In this document: positions 34,380 to 43,020 of the stretch, one piece after another
Position numbering within the stretch: position 1 is the stretch's first letter
How the letters are laid out: the number at the start of each line of letters is the position of its first letter
DNA from: Candidimonas nitroreducens
Lineage (GTDB): Bacteria > Pseudomonadota > Gammaproteobacteria > Burkholderiales > Burkholderiaceae_B
Direction: 5' to 3'
Assembly (NCBI RefSeq): GCF_002209565.1
Contig: NZ_NJIH01000019.1
Coordinates: forward strand, 18,193 to 82,192
DNA length: 64,000 nt
Position numbers and translations under genes: made by a program
Notes under the pieces: model-generated
The model's input: only the letters and a program-made list of their open reading frames with translations
Database searches by the model: none
Told to the model about the DNA's origin: nothing

Positions 34380-34506
34380 ATAGGATCGCAAGGCCAGACG
34401 GCTTTACAGTGCAGATTCCATCCATGGGTCGTCTGATTCAGCAGAACCCTATATATTTGCTTTTGCGGGCCGTCCGCGAGCCCGCGCCATTTCCAGGAAC
34501 CCCGCA

Positions 34507-35442
34507 ATGAAACTCACAGCCGAACAAAAGGGCGTCGTGGTGATCGCCCCCACGCCTTTTCTCGACGATGGCAGCATAGACGTACCTTCCATAGACCGCC
34601 TGGCCGATTTCTACGTCCAGGCCGGCACCACGGGCATCACGGTGCTGGGCCAGCTGGGCGAGGCGCCCAAGCTGGCCTTCGACGAGGCGGCCAGCGTGGT
34701 GGCGCGCTACATCAGCAAGGCGCAGGGCCTGCCGGTAGTGGTCGGGGTATCGGCGCCGGGCTTTGCGGCCATGGCGGCGCTCAGCAAGCAGGTCATGGAT
34801 CTGGGCGCGGCCGGCGTGATGATCGCGCCGCCCAACACCCTGCGCACCGACGATCAGATCGTCAATTACTACCGCCAGGCCTCGCGCGCCATCGGCGAAG
34901 ACATCCCCTTCATCATCCAGGACTATCCGCTGACCTTCTCGGTGCAGATGACGCCCGGGGTGATACGCCGCATCGTCAGCGAAAACCCCGCCTGCGTCAT
35001 GCTCAAGCACGAAGACTGGCCGGGCCTGGAAAAGATCTCGACACTGCGCGGCTTCGAGCGCGACGGGTCGATGCGACACATATCGATCATGTGCGGCAAC
35101 AACGGGCTGTTCCTGGACTTCGAAATGTCGCGCGGCGCCGACGGCGCCAACACGGGCTATTGCTTTCCCGACATGCTGTGCGACGTGGTGCGGCTATACG
35201 GTGAAGGCAAACGCGACGCGGCACACGACCTGTTCGACGCGCACCTGCCGCTGATCCGCTACGAGCAACAGCCCGGCGTCGGCCTGGCGGTGCGCAAATA
35301 CGTGCTGATGCGCCGCGGCCTGCTGAGCAGCGCGGCGCTGAGGCAGCCGGCGGCGCCGCTCACGGCGCAGACGCGCGAAGAAGTAGATTATCTGCTGGCG
35401 CGGCTGGCCAAGCATGACCGGCGGGCAGCCGTAGCCCCCTGA
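34507..35442 (+). CDS. Dihydrodipicolinate synthase/N-acetylneuraminate lyase (DapA)-family aldolase
   Basis: The 311-aa TIM-barrel protein keeps the Schiff-base lysine (Lys167 in CVMLKHEDW) and the catalytic Tyr140 (IIQDYPLTF). The usual GTTGE substrate loop is replaced by LGQLGEAPKL, and the enzyme is not beside lysine biosynthesis genes, so it is probably a catabolic pyruvate- or keto-acid-dependent aldolase or dehydratase rather than DapA. It stands alone between LysR and a convergent CaiB gene. Confidence 0.88.
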   Translation: MKLTAEQKGVVVIAPTPFLDDGSIDVPSIDRLADFYVQAGTTGITVLGQLGEAPKLAFDEAASVVARYISKAQGLPVVVGVSAPGFAAMAALSKQVMDLGAAGVMIAPPNTLRTDDQIVNYYRQASRAIGEDIPFIIQDYPLTFSVQMTPGVIRRIVSENPACVMLKHEDWPGLEKISTLRGFERDGSMRHISIMCGNNGLFLDFEMSRGADGANTGYCFPDMLCDVVRLYGEGKRDAAHDLFDAHLPLIRYEQQPGVGLAVRKYVLMRRGLLSSAALRQPAAPLTAQTREEVDYLLARLAKHDRRAAVAP

Positions 35443-35461
35443 GCAAGCCTTCAGGGCAGGA

Positions 35462-35482
35462 CGGCGAACTCACCGTTCGCCG
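35462..35482. terminator. Hairpin between convergent DapA-like and CaiB genes
   Basis: CGGCGAAC (35462-35469) and GTTCGCCG (35475-35482) form a perfect 8-bp stem with a 5-nt loop, 20 bp after the aldolase stop. It has no U-run and is a likely but unproven transcription barrier. Confidence 0.45.
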
Positions 35483-35539
35483 CCCCGGCCCCGACAGTCA
35501 CAGGCGAAACAATAGAATCGCTGCCGCGGCGCGCTACTC

Positions 35540-36781
35540 TTACGCCGTCGCAGGCTGCGTAACGGCGGCGATCGCCGACTCGTCCAGGCCGTATTCGCGC
35601 AGCACGGCAACGGTGTCGGCGCCCAGCGGCGGCGGCGGCGAGTAATCGGCCGGCGTGCCGTTGCGCAAGGTATTGGGCAGGCCGATGTTCCAGATGGGCC
35701 CTTCGGTGGGATGCTGCACCTTCTGGAACAAGCCGACGTCGCGGATGTGCGGGTCGTCGGGCAGGTGTTCCAGGGTGTTGTAGGGCATGGCCGGCACATT
35801 GAGCCGGTCGAAGATTTCCAGCCACTGCACCGTGGTCTTCTGCAGCAGCGCCGTAGCGCGCAATTCGAAGTACTCGCGGGTATTGCGGAAGCGCGCGGCC
35901 ACGGAACAAAAGCGCGGGTCGTCCTTCAGCTCGGGACGACCGATGGCCTCGAAGAAGGCAAACGCCTGCTGGTCGGTATTGGCCGACAGGCAGATGTAGC
36001 TGTCTTTGGTCTTGATGGGCCGGGCCTGCGGGTTGGACACCCGCGGGTCGAAATTGCCGCCCAGCGGCGGGTCGAAGGTGCGCAGGTACATGTGCTCGGC
36101 CATGACATAGGCCGCCATGTTCTCGAGCATGGGTACCTCGATGCACTCTCCCATGCCGGTGCGCTCGCGCTGGTACAGGGCCATCAGTATCATCTGCACG
36201 GCGATCAGGCCCACGGTGTGGTCGGCCATGACCATGGGCACATAGCCGGGCTCGCCGTACATCTTGTCCACCACCGAAGAGATGCCGCTGGCGCCCTGGA
36301 TGATGCTGTCGTAGGCCGGCCGATGCGCGTAGCGCCCCTTGCGCCCGAAACCCAGCAGGCTGCAATAGATCAGGCACGGGTTCACCGCCTGCAGCGCGTC
36401 GTAGCTCAGGCCGGCGCGCTCCAGCGCGTGCGGCCGCATGTTCACCACCACGATGTCGACCTGCGCGCACAGATGCCGCAAGGCCTTGCGCGCCGCGTCC
36501 AGCTTCAGATCCAGCACCACCGAGCGCTTGTTGCGGTTCAGGTGCAGGAACTTGGCGGACATCGAGCCACTGACCGAGGCGCCGCCCAGCTTGCGCAGCA
36601 AGTCGCCGCTGGGCATTTCCACCTTGATGACCTCGGCGCCGTAATCGGCCAGGAATTGCGTGGCCACCGGCCCGACCACCACCGAGGTCAGATCCAGCAC
36701 TTTGATGCCCTTCAGGGGCACGTTTTTTTCATGCCGCTCATGCTGCTCGCCGTGTTTCTTGTCTTGCTCAGTATCGTTCAT
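35540..36781 (-). CDS. CaiB/BaiF class III CoA transferase D
   Basis: The 413-aa protein has a charged, His-rich N-terminal extension (about 1-22) not found in the other three, then IKVLDLTSVVVGPVATQFLADYGAEVIKVE-type sequence and the putative catalytic Asp187 in MVMADHTVGLI. It is the last gene of the minus-strand set Bug - MaoC - CaiB, 111 bp after the FAS1-type hydratase. It probably makes the unsaturated dicarboxylyl-CoA that the hydratase uses. Confidence 0.92.
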   Translation of the reverse strand: MNDTEQDKKHGEQHERHEKNVPLKGIKVLDLTSVVVGPVATQFLADYGAEVIKVEMPSGDLLRKLGGASVSGSMSAKFLHLNRNKRSVVLDLKLDAARKALRHLCAQVDIVVVNMRPHALERAGLSYDALQAVNPCLIYCSLLGFGRKGRYAHRPAYDSIIQGASGISSVVDKMYGEPGYVPMVMADHTVGLIAVQMILMALYQRERTGMGECIEVPMLENMAAYVMAEHMYLRTFDPPLGGNFDPRVSNPQARPIKTKDSYICLSANTDQQAFAFFEAIGRPELKDDPRFCSVAARFRNTREYFELRATALLQKTTVQWLEIFDRLNVPAMPYNTLEHLPDDPHIRDVGLFQKVQHPTEGPIWNIGLPNTLRNGTPADYSPPPPLGADTVAVLREYGLDESAIAAVTQPATA

Positions 36782-36892
36782 TGCTTTCCACCGCGTGCCG
36801 CGTGCTTCCCGGCTTGCGGGGTGCGCGCGGCCTTTATGATTGCAGGCTGCAGCCAGGCCTTAGCCGGGCCGTAGCCGGGTTTTATGCCAGCC

Positions 36893-37768
36893 TCAGGGCC
36901 GCTCTATTTCCAGCTCGATCAGGACGGCCGTTTCCCCCTGTTCATTGACGGCCCAGGCCTGGCCATGGCCGGTTTGCGCGTCCAGCGCCAGGTTCAGGCC
37001 CACCGGCCGGTTGACGAACAGCGGGCGCAGGTTGCGCGAACGCGAGGCGCGCAGGCGCCCGCCCGCCCGCTGCATGGCGAAGTCCCACAGGAACAGGGTC
37101 GTGAGGCCGCCATTGACTACCAGCGCCGGATAGCGCTCGACCTCGCTGGCATATTGCGCATCGTAATGAATGCGGTGCGCATTGAAGGTAATGGCCGAGT
37201 AGCGCAGCAGCATGGTGGGATCGAACACCATTTCCTTGCGCGCCGTGGCCTCTGGCAGCGCCGCCGGCTTGCGGGATGATTTCGCGGCGCCCGGCTGCGC
37301 GGGGCCGCGATACACGACGTCTTGTTCCTCGACCAGCAACAGGCGGTCGCCATCGAGGAACTCGTGGCGCAGCGTCACGAAGCACATGCGGCCGCTGGCG
37401 CCCTCTTTGAGCTGCACATCGGTTATTTGGGAGCGGCGCACGATGCGCCGGCCGATTTCAAGATCGTCGTGGAACTGGTTGCGCCGGCCGGCGAACATGC
37501 GCCGCGCCAGCGGCACCGGCGGCAGGAAGTCGCCCTTGGGCGGATGGCCGTCGGGCCCAAGCCGCGACTGGCGCTCGGTGGGGGTGAAGAGCATGACGTA
37601 CCAGGCGGCGCTGACGCGCTCGCCCGGCGCATACTCGTGCTCGTCCCTGTCGAGCAGCGCGGCGATGCGCGCCGCGCCGCTCGGGCAGACATAGTCCGCG
37701 CGCTGCTGCTGCCTGCCGATCCAGCTGCGCAGATGCTCTATGTCGATCGGGGTGTGCTCCGGGCTCAT
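36893..37768 (-). CDS. FAS1-type MaoC hydratase (itaconyl-/mesaconyl-C4-CoA hydratase-like)
   Basis: The 291-aa protein is a double hot-dog hydratase. An N-terminal FAS1-like half (about 15-140, with LGPDGHPPKGDFLPPVPLARRMFAG) is followed by a MaoC half (about 170-290). The latter carries FDPTMLLRYSAITFNAHRIHYD with the catalytic Asn/His region and the VVNGGLTTLF segment. Length and layout match mesaconyl-C4-CoA hydratase and itaconyl-CoA hydratase of the citramalyl-CoA route. It lies 17 bp after the Bug gene and before CaiB D. Confidence 0.88.
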   Translation of the reverse strand: MSPEHTPIDIEHLRSWIGRQQQRADYVCPSGAARIAALLDRDEHEYAPGERVSAAWYVMLFTPTERQSRLGPDGHPPKGDFLPPVPLARRMFAGRRNQFHDDLEIGRRIVRRSQITDVQLKEGASGRMCFVTLRHEFLDGDRLLLVEEQDVVYRGPAQPGAAKSSRKPAALPEATARKEMVFDPTMLLRYSAITFNAHRIHYDAQYASEVERYPALVVNGGLTTLFLWDFAMQRAGGRLRASRSRNLRPLFVNRPVGLNLALDAQTGHGQAWAVNEQGETAVLIELEIERP

Positions 37769-37785
37769 GGACGATCCTGCGCGAC

Positions 37786-38772
37786 TCAGTTGATGGCCAT
37801 ATGGGCTTTTTCGACGACCTCTTTCCAGCGCGCGATCTCGCTGCGGATCTGAGCCTTGAAGGCTTCGGGCGTGGTCGGGTTGGGAATGGCGCCCTGGCCT
37901 TCGAAGTGATGCTGTTCTTCCGGTGCGCTGATAATGCGGTTGATCTCGGTATTGAGCTTGGCCACGATGTCATGCGGCGTACCGGCCGGCGCCACGATGC
38001 CGTACCACTGGTCGGCCTGGAAGCCCGCCAGCCCGGGCAGCCCGCTCTCGGCCACGGTGGGCACCTTGGGCAAGGCCGCCACGCGCTTGGTGCTGGACAC
38101 CGCCAGCGCCCGCAGCTGGCCGCTCTGGATGAACCCCAGCACTGCCGGCACCCCCGTGAACATCAGCTGGTTCTGCCCCGCGATCAGGTCGGTGACGGCC
38201 GGCCCGGTACCGCGATACGGCACGTGCGTCATATTGATGCCGGCCTTCAGCATCAGATATTCAGTGGCCGTGTGGGCGGCGCTGCCGTTGCCGCCCGACC
38301 CGAAATCGATTTTCCCGGGATGCTGTTTGGCATAGGCGATGAGCCCGGCCAGGTCGTGCACCGGCAGTTTCTTCGGGTTGACGACCAGCACATTCGGCAC
38401 CCGCGCCACCCAGGCCACGGGCTCGAACATCTTCAGGGGCTCGATGTGCTTCTTGGCATACAGGCTGGGATTGACCCCCAGCGTGCCGATGTGGCCCATC
38501 ATCAGCGTATAGCCGTCCGGCTTGGCCTGCGCGGCCTTTTCGGTGCCGATGATCCCGCCCGCGCCAGGCACGTTCTCGATGATGACCGTCTGCCCCCAGG
38601 CCTTGCCGAGCTTGTCGCCCACGGCACGGGCCAGAATATCGGTGGTTCCGCCGGGCGTAAAGGGCACGATGAGCGTGATGGGCCGATCGGGGTATTTGGC
38701 CAGGCTCGTGGCCGGCGCGCCGGCCATGCAGGCCAGGCTCGCCGCTGCGATCAAGTAGGCTCGCAATTTCAT
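37786..38772 (-). CDS. Bug/TctC-family periplasmic receptor (orphan) 7
   Basis: The 328-aa receptor starts at ATG 38772, with a purine-rich AAGGAAGAG upstream. Its signal peptide is short and cleaved near residue 25 (ATSLA/KYPDR). ITLIVPFTPGGTTD and HVPYRGTGPA are present. It is the first gene of the Bug - MaoC - CaiB operon, so an unsaturated C5 dicarboxylate is the most attractive ligand hypothesis. Confidence 0.92.
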   Translation of the reverse strand: MKLRAYLIAAASLACMAGAPATSLAKYPDRPITLIVPFTPGGTTDILARAVGDKLGKAWGQTVIIENVPGAGGIIGTEKAAQAKPDGYTLMMGHIGTLGVNPSLYAKKHIEPLKMFEPVAWVARVPNVLVVNPKKLPVHDLAGLIAYAKQHPGKIDFGSGGNGSAAHTATEYLMLKAGINMTHVPYRGTGPAVTDLIAGQNQLMFTGVPAVLGFIQSGQLRALAVSSTKRVAALPKVPTVAESGLPGLAGFQADQWYGIVAPAGTPHDIVAKLNTEINRIISAPEEQHHFEGQGAIPNPTTPEAFKAQIRSEIARWKEVVEKAHMAIN

Positions 38773-38917
38773 GTGTCTCTTCCTTGTAAGGTATTGAACC
38801 CGGCCCGGACGGCGGCCAGGATGAAAGTACGGTCTGGCTGCCGCGCAGCGGCGCACAAGCCCGATCCGGACACTATGCCCCGGCCAGGCCTAGCTGTAAA
38901 TTGCAAATAACTTGATG

Positions 38918-38940
38918 ATTGATGACTATTCTGCATCAAT
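38918..38940. promoter_or_regulatory. Dyad operator in the 309-bp divergent spacer 38773-39081
   Basis: ATTGATG (38918-38924) and CATCAAT (38934-38940) form a perfect dyad with a 9-bp spacer in the only AT-rich part of the spacer. A further TTGATG overlaps at 38912-38917. No regulator gene is adjacent. The rest of the spacer shows nothing else I can name. Confidence 0.5.
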
Positions 38941-39081
38941 ACCGGAAGCCTGCCCGTGGGCGCAACGAACCGCTACACACGATTCCGGGAGCCCGGCGCC
39001 ATTTTCCATTGGCCGTTTCCGGGGCCTGACTATAAACTTGGATGGTGGCACTCCTCGTTCTAGTTCAACTACCTTGAGACC

Positions 39082-40302
39082 ATGATGCGAACCCTAGTCG
39101 TCAACTCCACGCTCATCGATTGTGTATCGCCGGATCCCAGGCCCGGCACCACCATCGTGATAGAAGGCCAGCGCATAAGCCATGTCGGCCCCGACAGCGG
39201 CTTTTCGGCCGGCCCCGACGACCAAGTCATCGACCTGAAGGGCGCCTACCTGCTTCCGGGCCTATGGGACGTGCACGTGCACCCGGACTACCACTCGCTG
39301 GCCGACATGCCGCTGGCCGAACAAGTGACGCTGTTCGGCCATCGCCTGCAAACCGCACTCATGGACTCCGGCATCGTGGGCTTTCGCTGCGCGGGCGCGC
39401 ACGATTACATAGACGTGGCATGGCGGCGCAGCTTCGAGGCGGGCCAGTTCACGGGCCCGCGCCTTTTCGCCAGCGGGTACTTCCTGACGACCACCGGCGG
39501 GCACTTCCTGACGTCCGGGCATGCGCGCGAATGCGACGGCCCGTACGGGTTCGTGAAAGCCATCCGGGAAGGCATCAAGAACGGCATCGATCACGTAAAG
39601 CTCAACCTGTCCGGCGGCATCCTGGGGCCGTCATGGGATCTGCACACCCAGTCCTTCCTGCTGGACGACGAGATAAAAGCCGCGTTCGACATCTGCAAGC
39701 TGCGCGGCTTCAAGGTCATGGCGCACGCCACCAACCCGCAGGCGGTGAAGGCGGCAATCCTCCTGGGCGCGCACAGCATCGAGCATGGCTACATCATGGA
39801 CGACGAGTGCATCGAGCTACTCTTGAAGCACGACGTGTGGCTGGTGCCTACGCTGGCCATCAGCCACCTCACCCCTGGCCAGGCCAAGAACAAATGGGAA
39901 AGCCTGTGGACGCAGCAGCGCGGCATGGCCCACGCACTGTGCTGCCGCGCCGAAGCCGCCAGCGATACCCACACGAACTGGTTCGCCAAGGCCGTGAAAG
40001 CCGGGGTCAAGATGGCGCTGGGCTCGGACATCCGCCCGCTCAAAGACGCCGCGCTGCTGGAAATGGGACTGTGGACGCGCAACGGCGCCACGCCATGGCA
40101 GACCCTGGTCGCCGCCACCAGGCACGGTGCGGCCATCTGCGGCGTGGGCGACGAGCTTGGCACGGTGGAAGCAGGCAAGATCGCCGACCTGATTGTCGTC
40201 GGCGCCAACCCGCTCGACGACATCAACAACGTCCGGCAGCTGCAAATGGTCATCAAAGACGGGCAGGTGGTTTCGGACAAAAGACCGGTCGGCCAGCCGT
40301 AG
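39082..40302 (+). CDS. Amidohydrolase-family enzyme (imidazolonepropionase/prolidase-like)
   Basis: The 406-aa protein has a small beta domain, a TIM barrel with metal ligands His65 and His67 (WDVHVHPD), a likely carboxylated lysine in HVKLNLSGG, later ligands in VMAHATN and IEHGYIM, and the catalytic Asp in LGSDIRP. The C-terminal GTVEAGKIADLIVVGANPLDD is the usual family end. It is cytoplasmic. It may hydrolyse a cyclic amide or dipeptide feeding the neighbouring amino-acid module. ATG at 39085 is an alternative start. Confidence 0.9.
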   Translation: MMRTLVVNSTLIDCVSPDPRPGTTIVIEGQRISHVGPDSGFSAGPDDQVIDLKGAYLLPGLWDVHVHPDYHSLADMPLAEQVTLFGHRLQTALMDSGIVGFRCAGAHDYIDVAWRRSFEAGQFTGPRLFASGYFLTTTGGHFLTSGHARECDGPYGFVKAIREGIKNGIDHVKLNLSGGILGPSWDLHTQSFLLDDEIKAAFDICKLRGFKVMAHATNPQAVKAAILLGAHSIEHGYIMDDECIELLLKHDVWLVPTLAISHLTPGQAKNKWESLWTQQRGMAHALCCRAEAASDTHTNWFAKAVKAGVKMALGSDIRPLKDAALLEMGLWTRNGATPWQTLVAATRHGAAICGVGDELGTVEAGKIADLIVVGANPLDDINNVRQLQMVIKDGQVVSDKRPVGQP

Positions 40303-40317
40303 CGGGCCGGGGCCCGC
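40302..40317. terminator. Short GC hairpin at the amidohydrolase stop
   Basis: GCGGGC (40302-40307) and GCCCGC (40312-40317) pair over a 4-nt loop, right at the stop codon and in the convergent gap with the FAD oxidoreductase gene. No U-run follows. Confidence 0.3.
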
Positions 40318-40417
40318 CCACGCTGGAACTAAAAGAGAAGTGCCGTCCCTAAATGGAGCGCCGCCCTCCCCTTTCAGGGCGAACAGCCCCTGATTTCCCG
40401 GGCTGGAAATTCGTCGG

Positions 40418-41650
40418 TCAAGCCCCTTCCGGCCGGGGGCGCCGGCCCTGGATACCGTCGGCAATGGCCTGTGCGGTACCGGCCGAGTCGGTCAGGCCCA
40501 GATGGCCATGGCCCACCGCCAGCCATAGGCCGGCCCGGCCCGGCGCCGGGCCAATGCGCGGCACGGAATCGGGCATGCAGGGGCGATGGCCCATCCACGT
40601 GGCGTAGCCGCGCCCACGCAATGACGGAAATGCCGACAGCGCGATGCGCAGCAAGGCCTGCGAGCGCCGCGGGCTGGGTGCGGCGCTCAGGCCACCGATC
40701 TCCACCGTGCCGCCCACGCGCAGGCCGGTTTCCATCGGGGTGATGAATACCTTGCGGTCGGCCAGCACCACCGTGCGCGATACTTCGGCGCCACCTTCGA
40801 ATTGCACGTGATAGCCGCGCTGGGACTCCAGCGGCAAATGCACGCCCAGCGGGTTCAGCAGCTTGCGCGACCAGGCCCCCGCGGCCACGACGACCTGCTC
40901 CGCCGTCCCCGTCGGCACACCGCCGGCATATTCGATATTCCATCCGCCGGAACCAGGCGCCAATTTGCTCACCTCGGCGCGCAGGCAGTCGCCGCCCAGC
41001 GCGGCATAGTGCTGGAATATGGCCTGCACATAACGCCAGGGGTTGGTTACCGTGGCGTGATCCGCCAGGAACATGCCGATGCGATAGCGTTCGGCAATGC
41101 CGGGCTCCAGCGCCAGGATGCCGTCGCGATCCAGGCGCTCGGCGCGAAACCCGTACTGCTCGCGCAAGCGCCAGCCGGATTGATCCTTGGCCAGTATGCT
41201 TTCGTCCGGATACAAGTACAGGTGGCCGCGGCGCAGGATGAGTTCCGGCGCCCCGACCTCGCGCGCCAAGTTCAGGTGCAACTGCAGGGCATTGCGATGC
41301 ACCACCGCCAGGCGGGACGCGGCATGCTGGGCCGCCGCCGGCCGCGACGCCAGGGCGAAGCGGGCCAGCCAGGGCATGGCCCACGGCAGATAGCCTGGTG
41401 GCAGGTACAAGGGCCCCTCCGGGTCGCAAAGCATGCCGGGCACGCTCTTGAGCAGGCCCGGCATGGCCAGCGGCACCACGGAACCCTCGCTGATGGCCCC
41501 CGAATTGCCGAAACTGCAGCCGCTGCCCGGCTCGTCGCGGTCGATCAGCAAAACCTCGCGGCCGCGCTTGCGCAATTCGTGGGCTATACATACGCCGACA
41601 ATGCCGGCACCAATCACCGCGACGCGGCCAGACCCTGCTTTCATCTTCAT
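40418..41650 (-). CDS. FAD-dependent D-amino-acid dehydrogenase-like oxidoreductase (DAO family)
   Basis: The 410-aa protein has the FAD Rossmann motif VIGAGIVG (12-19), the GCSFGNSGAIS segment that is typical of DadA-type dehydrogenases, and a C-terminal GYATWMGHRPCMPDSVPRIG with GHGHLGLT near the end. Family knowledge: oxidative deamination of D-amino acids at the membrane. It is 45 bp behind the Bug gene and divergent from an N-carbamoyl-D-amino-acid-hydrolase-like gene, which makes a D-amino acid substrate likely. Confidence 0.9.
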   Translation of the reverse strand: MKMKAGSGRVAVIGAGIVGVCIAHELRKRGREVLLIDRDEPGSGCSFGNSGAISEGSVVPLAMPGLLKSVPGMLCDPEGPLYLPPGYLPWAMPWLARFALASRPAAAQHAASRLAVVHRNALQLHLNLAREVGAPELILRRGHLYLYPDESILAKDQSGWRLREQYGFRAERLDRDGILALEPGIAERYRIGMFLADHATVTNPWRYVQAIFQHYAALGGDCLRAEVSKLAPGSGGWNIEYAGGVPTGTAEQVVVAAGAWSRKLLNPLGVHLPLESQRGYHVQFEGGAEVSRTVVLADRKVFITPMETGLRVGGTVEIGGLSAAPSPRRSQALLRIALSAFPSLRGRGYATWMGHRPCMPDSVPRIGPAPGRAGLWLAVGHGHLGLTDSAGTAQAIADGIQGRRPRPEGA

Positions 41651-41695
41651 CCCGCCAGACTTCTTATCGGCATTGCGCCAATTCCTACCCCTGCC

Positions 41696-42667
41696 TTATT
41701 TCGCGACTATACCGACCTTGGAGGCCAGGCTGCGCCATTTCCCGATTTCCGACGAGATGAAGCCACGAAACTGCGCGGGCGTGTCGGGAGACGGCATGAT
41801 GTTCAGATCCATGAAGGCCTTGTTCAATTCCGGCGACTTCAGCGCCGCCACGGTCACAGCATTGAGCTTGTCGATGACGGCCTGGGGCGTCTTGGCCGGA
41901 GCCAGCAGCCCGAACCACGTGCCGCCGACGAACGGCAGCCCGGCCTCGGCCATGGTGGGAATGGACGGCGCATTGGGCAGGCGCTTGTCGGTTGCCACCG
42001 CCAGCGCCCGCAGCCGGCCCGCCTTCACCTGGCCGAGCGTAGCCGTAGCGGTATCGAAAGTGTACTGAACCTGGCCGCCCATCAGATCGGCGATCGACGG
42101 GCCGCTGCCCTTGTAAGGCACATGAGTGGTATTGATGTGCGCAGCCACCTTGAATTCTTCGCCGATCAGGTGGTTCGAGGTGTTGGTGCCGAACGATGAA
42201 TAATTCAACTGCCCGGGATGCGCCTTGGCATAGGCGATCAGCTCTTGCAGCGACTTGGCGGGCACCTTGGGGTTGACCACCAGCACGAACGGAACCTTGC
42301 CGACCAGCGAAATGGGCGCCAGATCTTTCAAGGGATCGTACGGCATGTTCTTCAGAGTGATCGGAGCGATCGAAACCTCGGGCGAGGCTGCCAGCAATAT
42401 CGTGTACCCGTCGGGCTTGGCATGCGCCACGTAGGACGCGCCTATCGTGCCGCCGGCGCCGGCACGATTTTCAACCACCACTTGACGGCCCAGGGATGCA
42501 GCCAGCGCCTTGGCCAGCAGGCGGCCGGCCGTATCGGTACTGCCGCCGGGCGGGTAGGCCACCACCAGCTTGATCGGCTCGGCGGGCCAGGACTCGGCCC
42601 GGGCGGGGGCATGAGTGGACAACAGCAGCGCGGGAAGTGCTGCCAAAAGCAGTTTGCGTCGATGCAT
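41696..42667 (-). CDS. Bug/TctC-family periplasmic receptor (orphan) 8
   Basis: The 323-aa receptor begins at ATG 42667 with GAGGAGCTG just upstream and has a signal peptide with RRKLLLAA (3-10), Tat-like but short, cleaved near residue 24 (APARA/ESWPA). IKLVVAYPPGGSTD and HVPYKGSGPS are present. It precedes the D-amino-acid-dehydrogenase-like gene, so an N-substituted amino acid may be the ligand. Confidence 0.92.
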   Translation of the reverse strand: MHRRKLLLAALPALLLSTHAPARAESWPAEPIKLVVAYPPGGSTDTAGRLLAKALAASLGRQVVVENRAGAGGTIGASYVAHAKPDGYTILLAASPEVSIAPITLKNMPYDPLKDLAPISLVGKVPFVLVVNPKVPAKSLQELIAYAKAHPGQLNYSSFGTNTSNHLIGEEFKVAAHINTTHVPYKGSGPSIADLMGGQVQYTFDTATATLGQVKAGRLRALAVATDKRLPNAPSIPTMAEAGLPFVGGTWFGLLAPAKTPQAVIDKLNAVTVAALKSPELNKAFMDLNIMPSPDTPAQFRGFISSEIGKWRSLASKVGIVAK

Positions 42668-42836
42668 CGCACAGCTCCTCGAAAATGCCCCTCGGGCCGA
42701 AGGGCTAGGGCCCAGCGAAACTGTAGAGCGATGCCCTTGAGTTTGGCCGGCTCGGACAGCCCCGGACTGGATCGCGAACCCCATGTCCGCGTGCCGCGGC
42801 CTTGCATCAGCGCACTGTATCCACTAGTATTTTTAA

Positions 42837-42863
42837 TTGCAATAAGCAGTATTGCAATGCAAT
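42837..42863. promoter_or_regulatory. Probable IclR operator in the 353-bp divergent spacer 42668-43020
   Basis: TTGCAATA (42837-42844) and TATTGCAA (42850-42857) form a perfect 8-bp dyad with a 5-bp spacer. A further TGCAAT follows to 42863, giving several copies of one half-site. The IclR gene at 43880 sits in the right-hand operon, so these are its best candidate sites. Nothing else is recognisable in the spacer. Confidence 0.6.
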
Positions 42864-43020
42864 TGCCTTAAGCGCTTCATGACCGGCCGCCGTCTGCGGC
42901 CTTCCACCGGTTCTTTACAAGACTAATGGCTGGATCCTCCATGAGCACATTCTCTTTCCTTCCGTTTACCACCAACGCCAGCGGCGTGCCGTACAGCTGC
43001 GCGCAGGCCCGGGGCTAACC

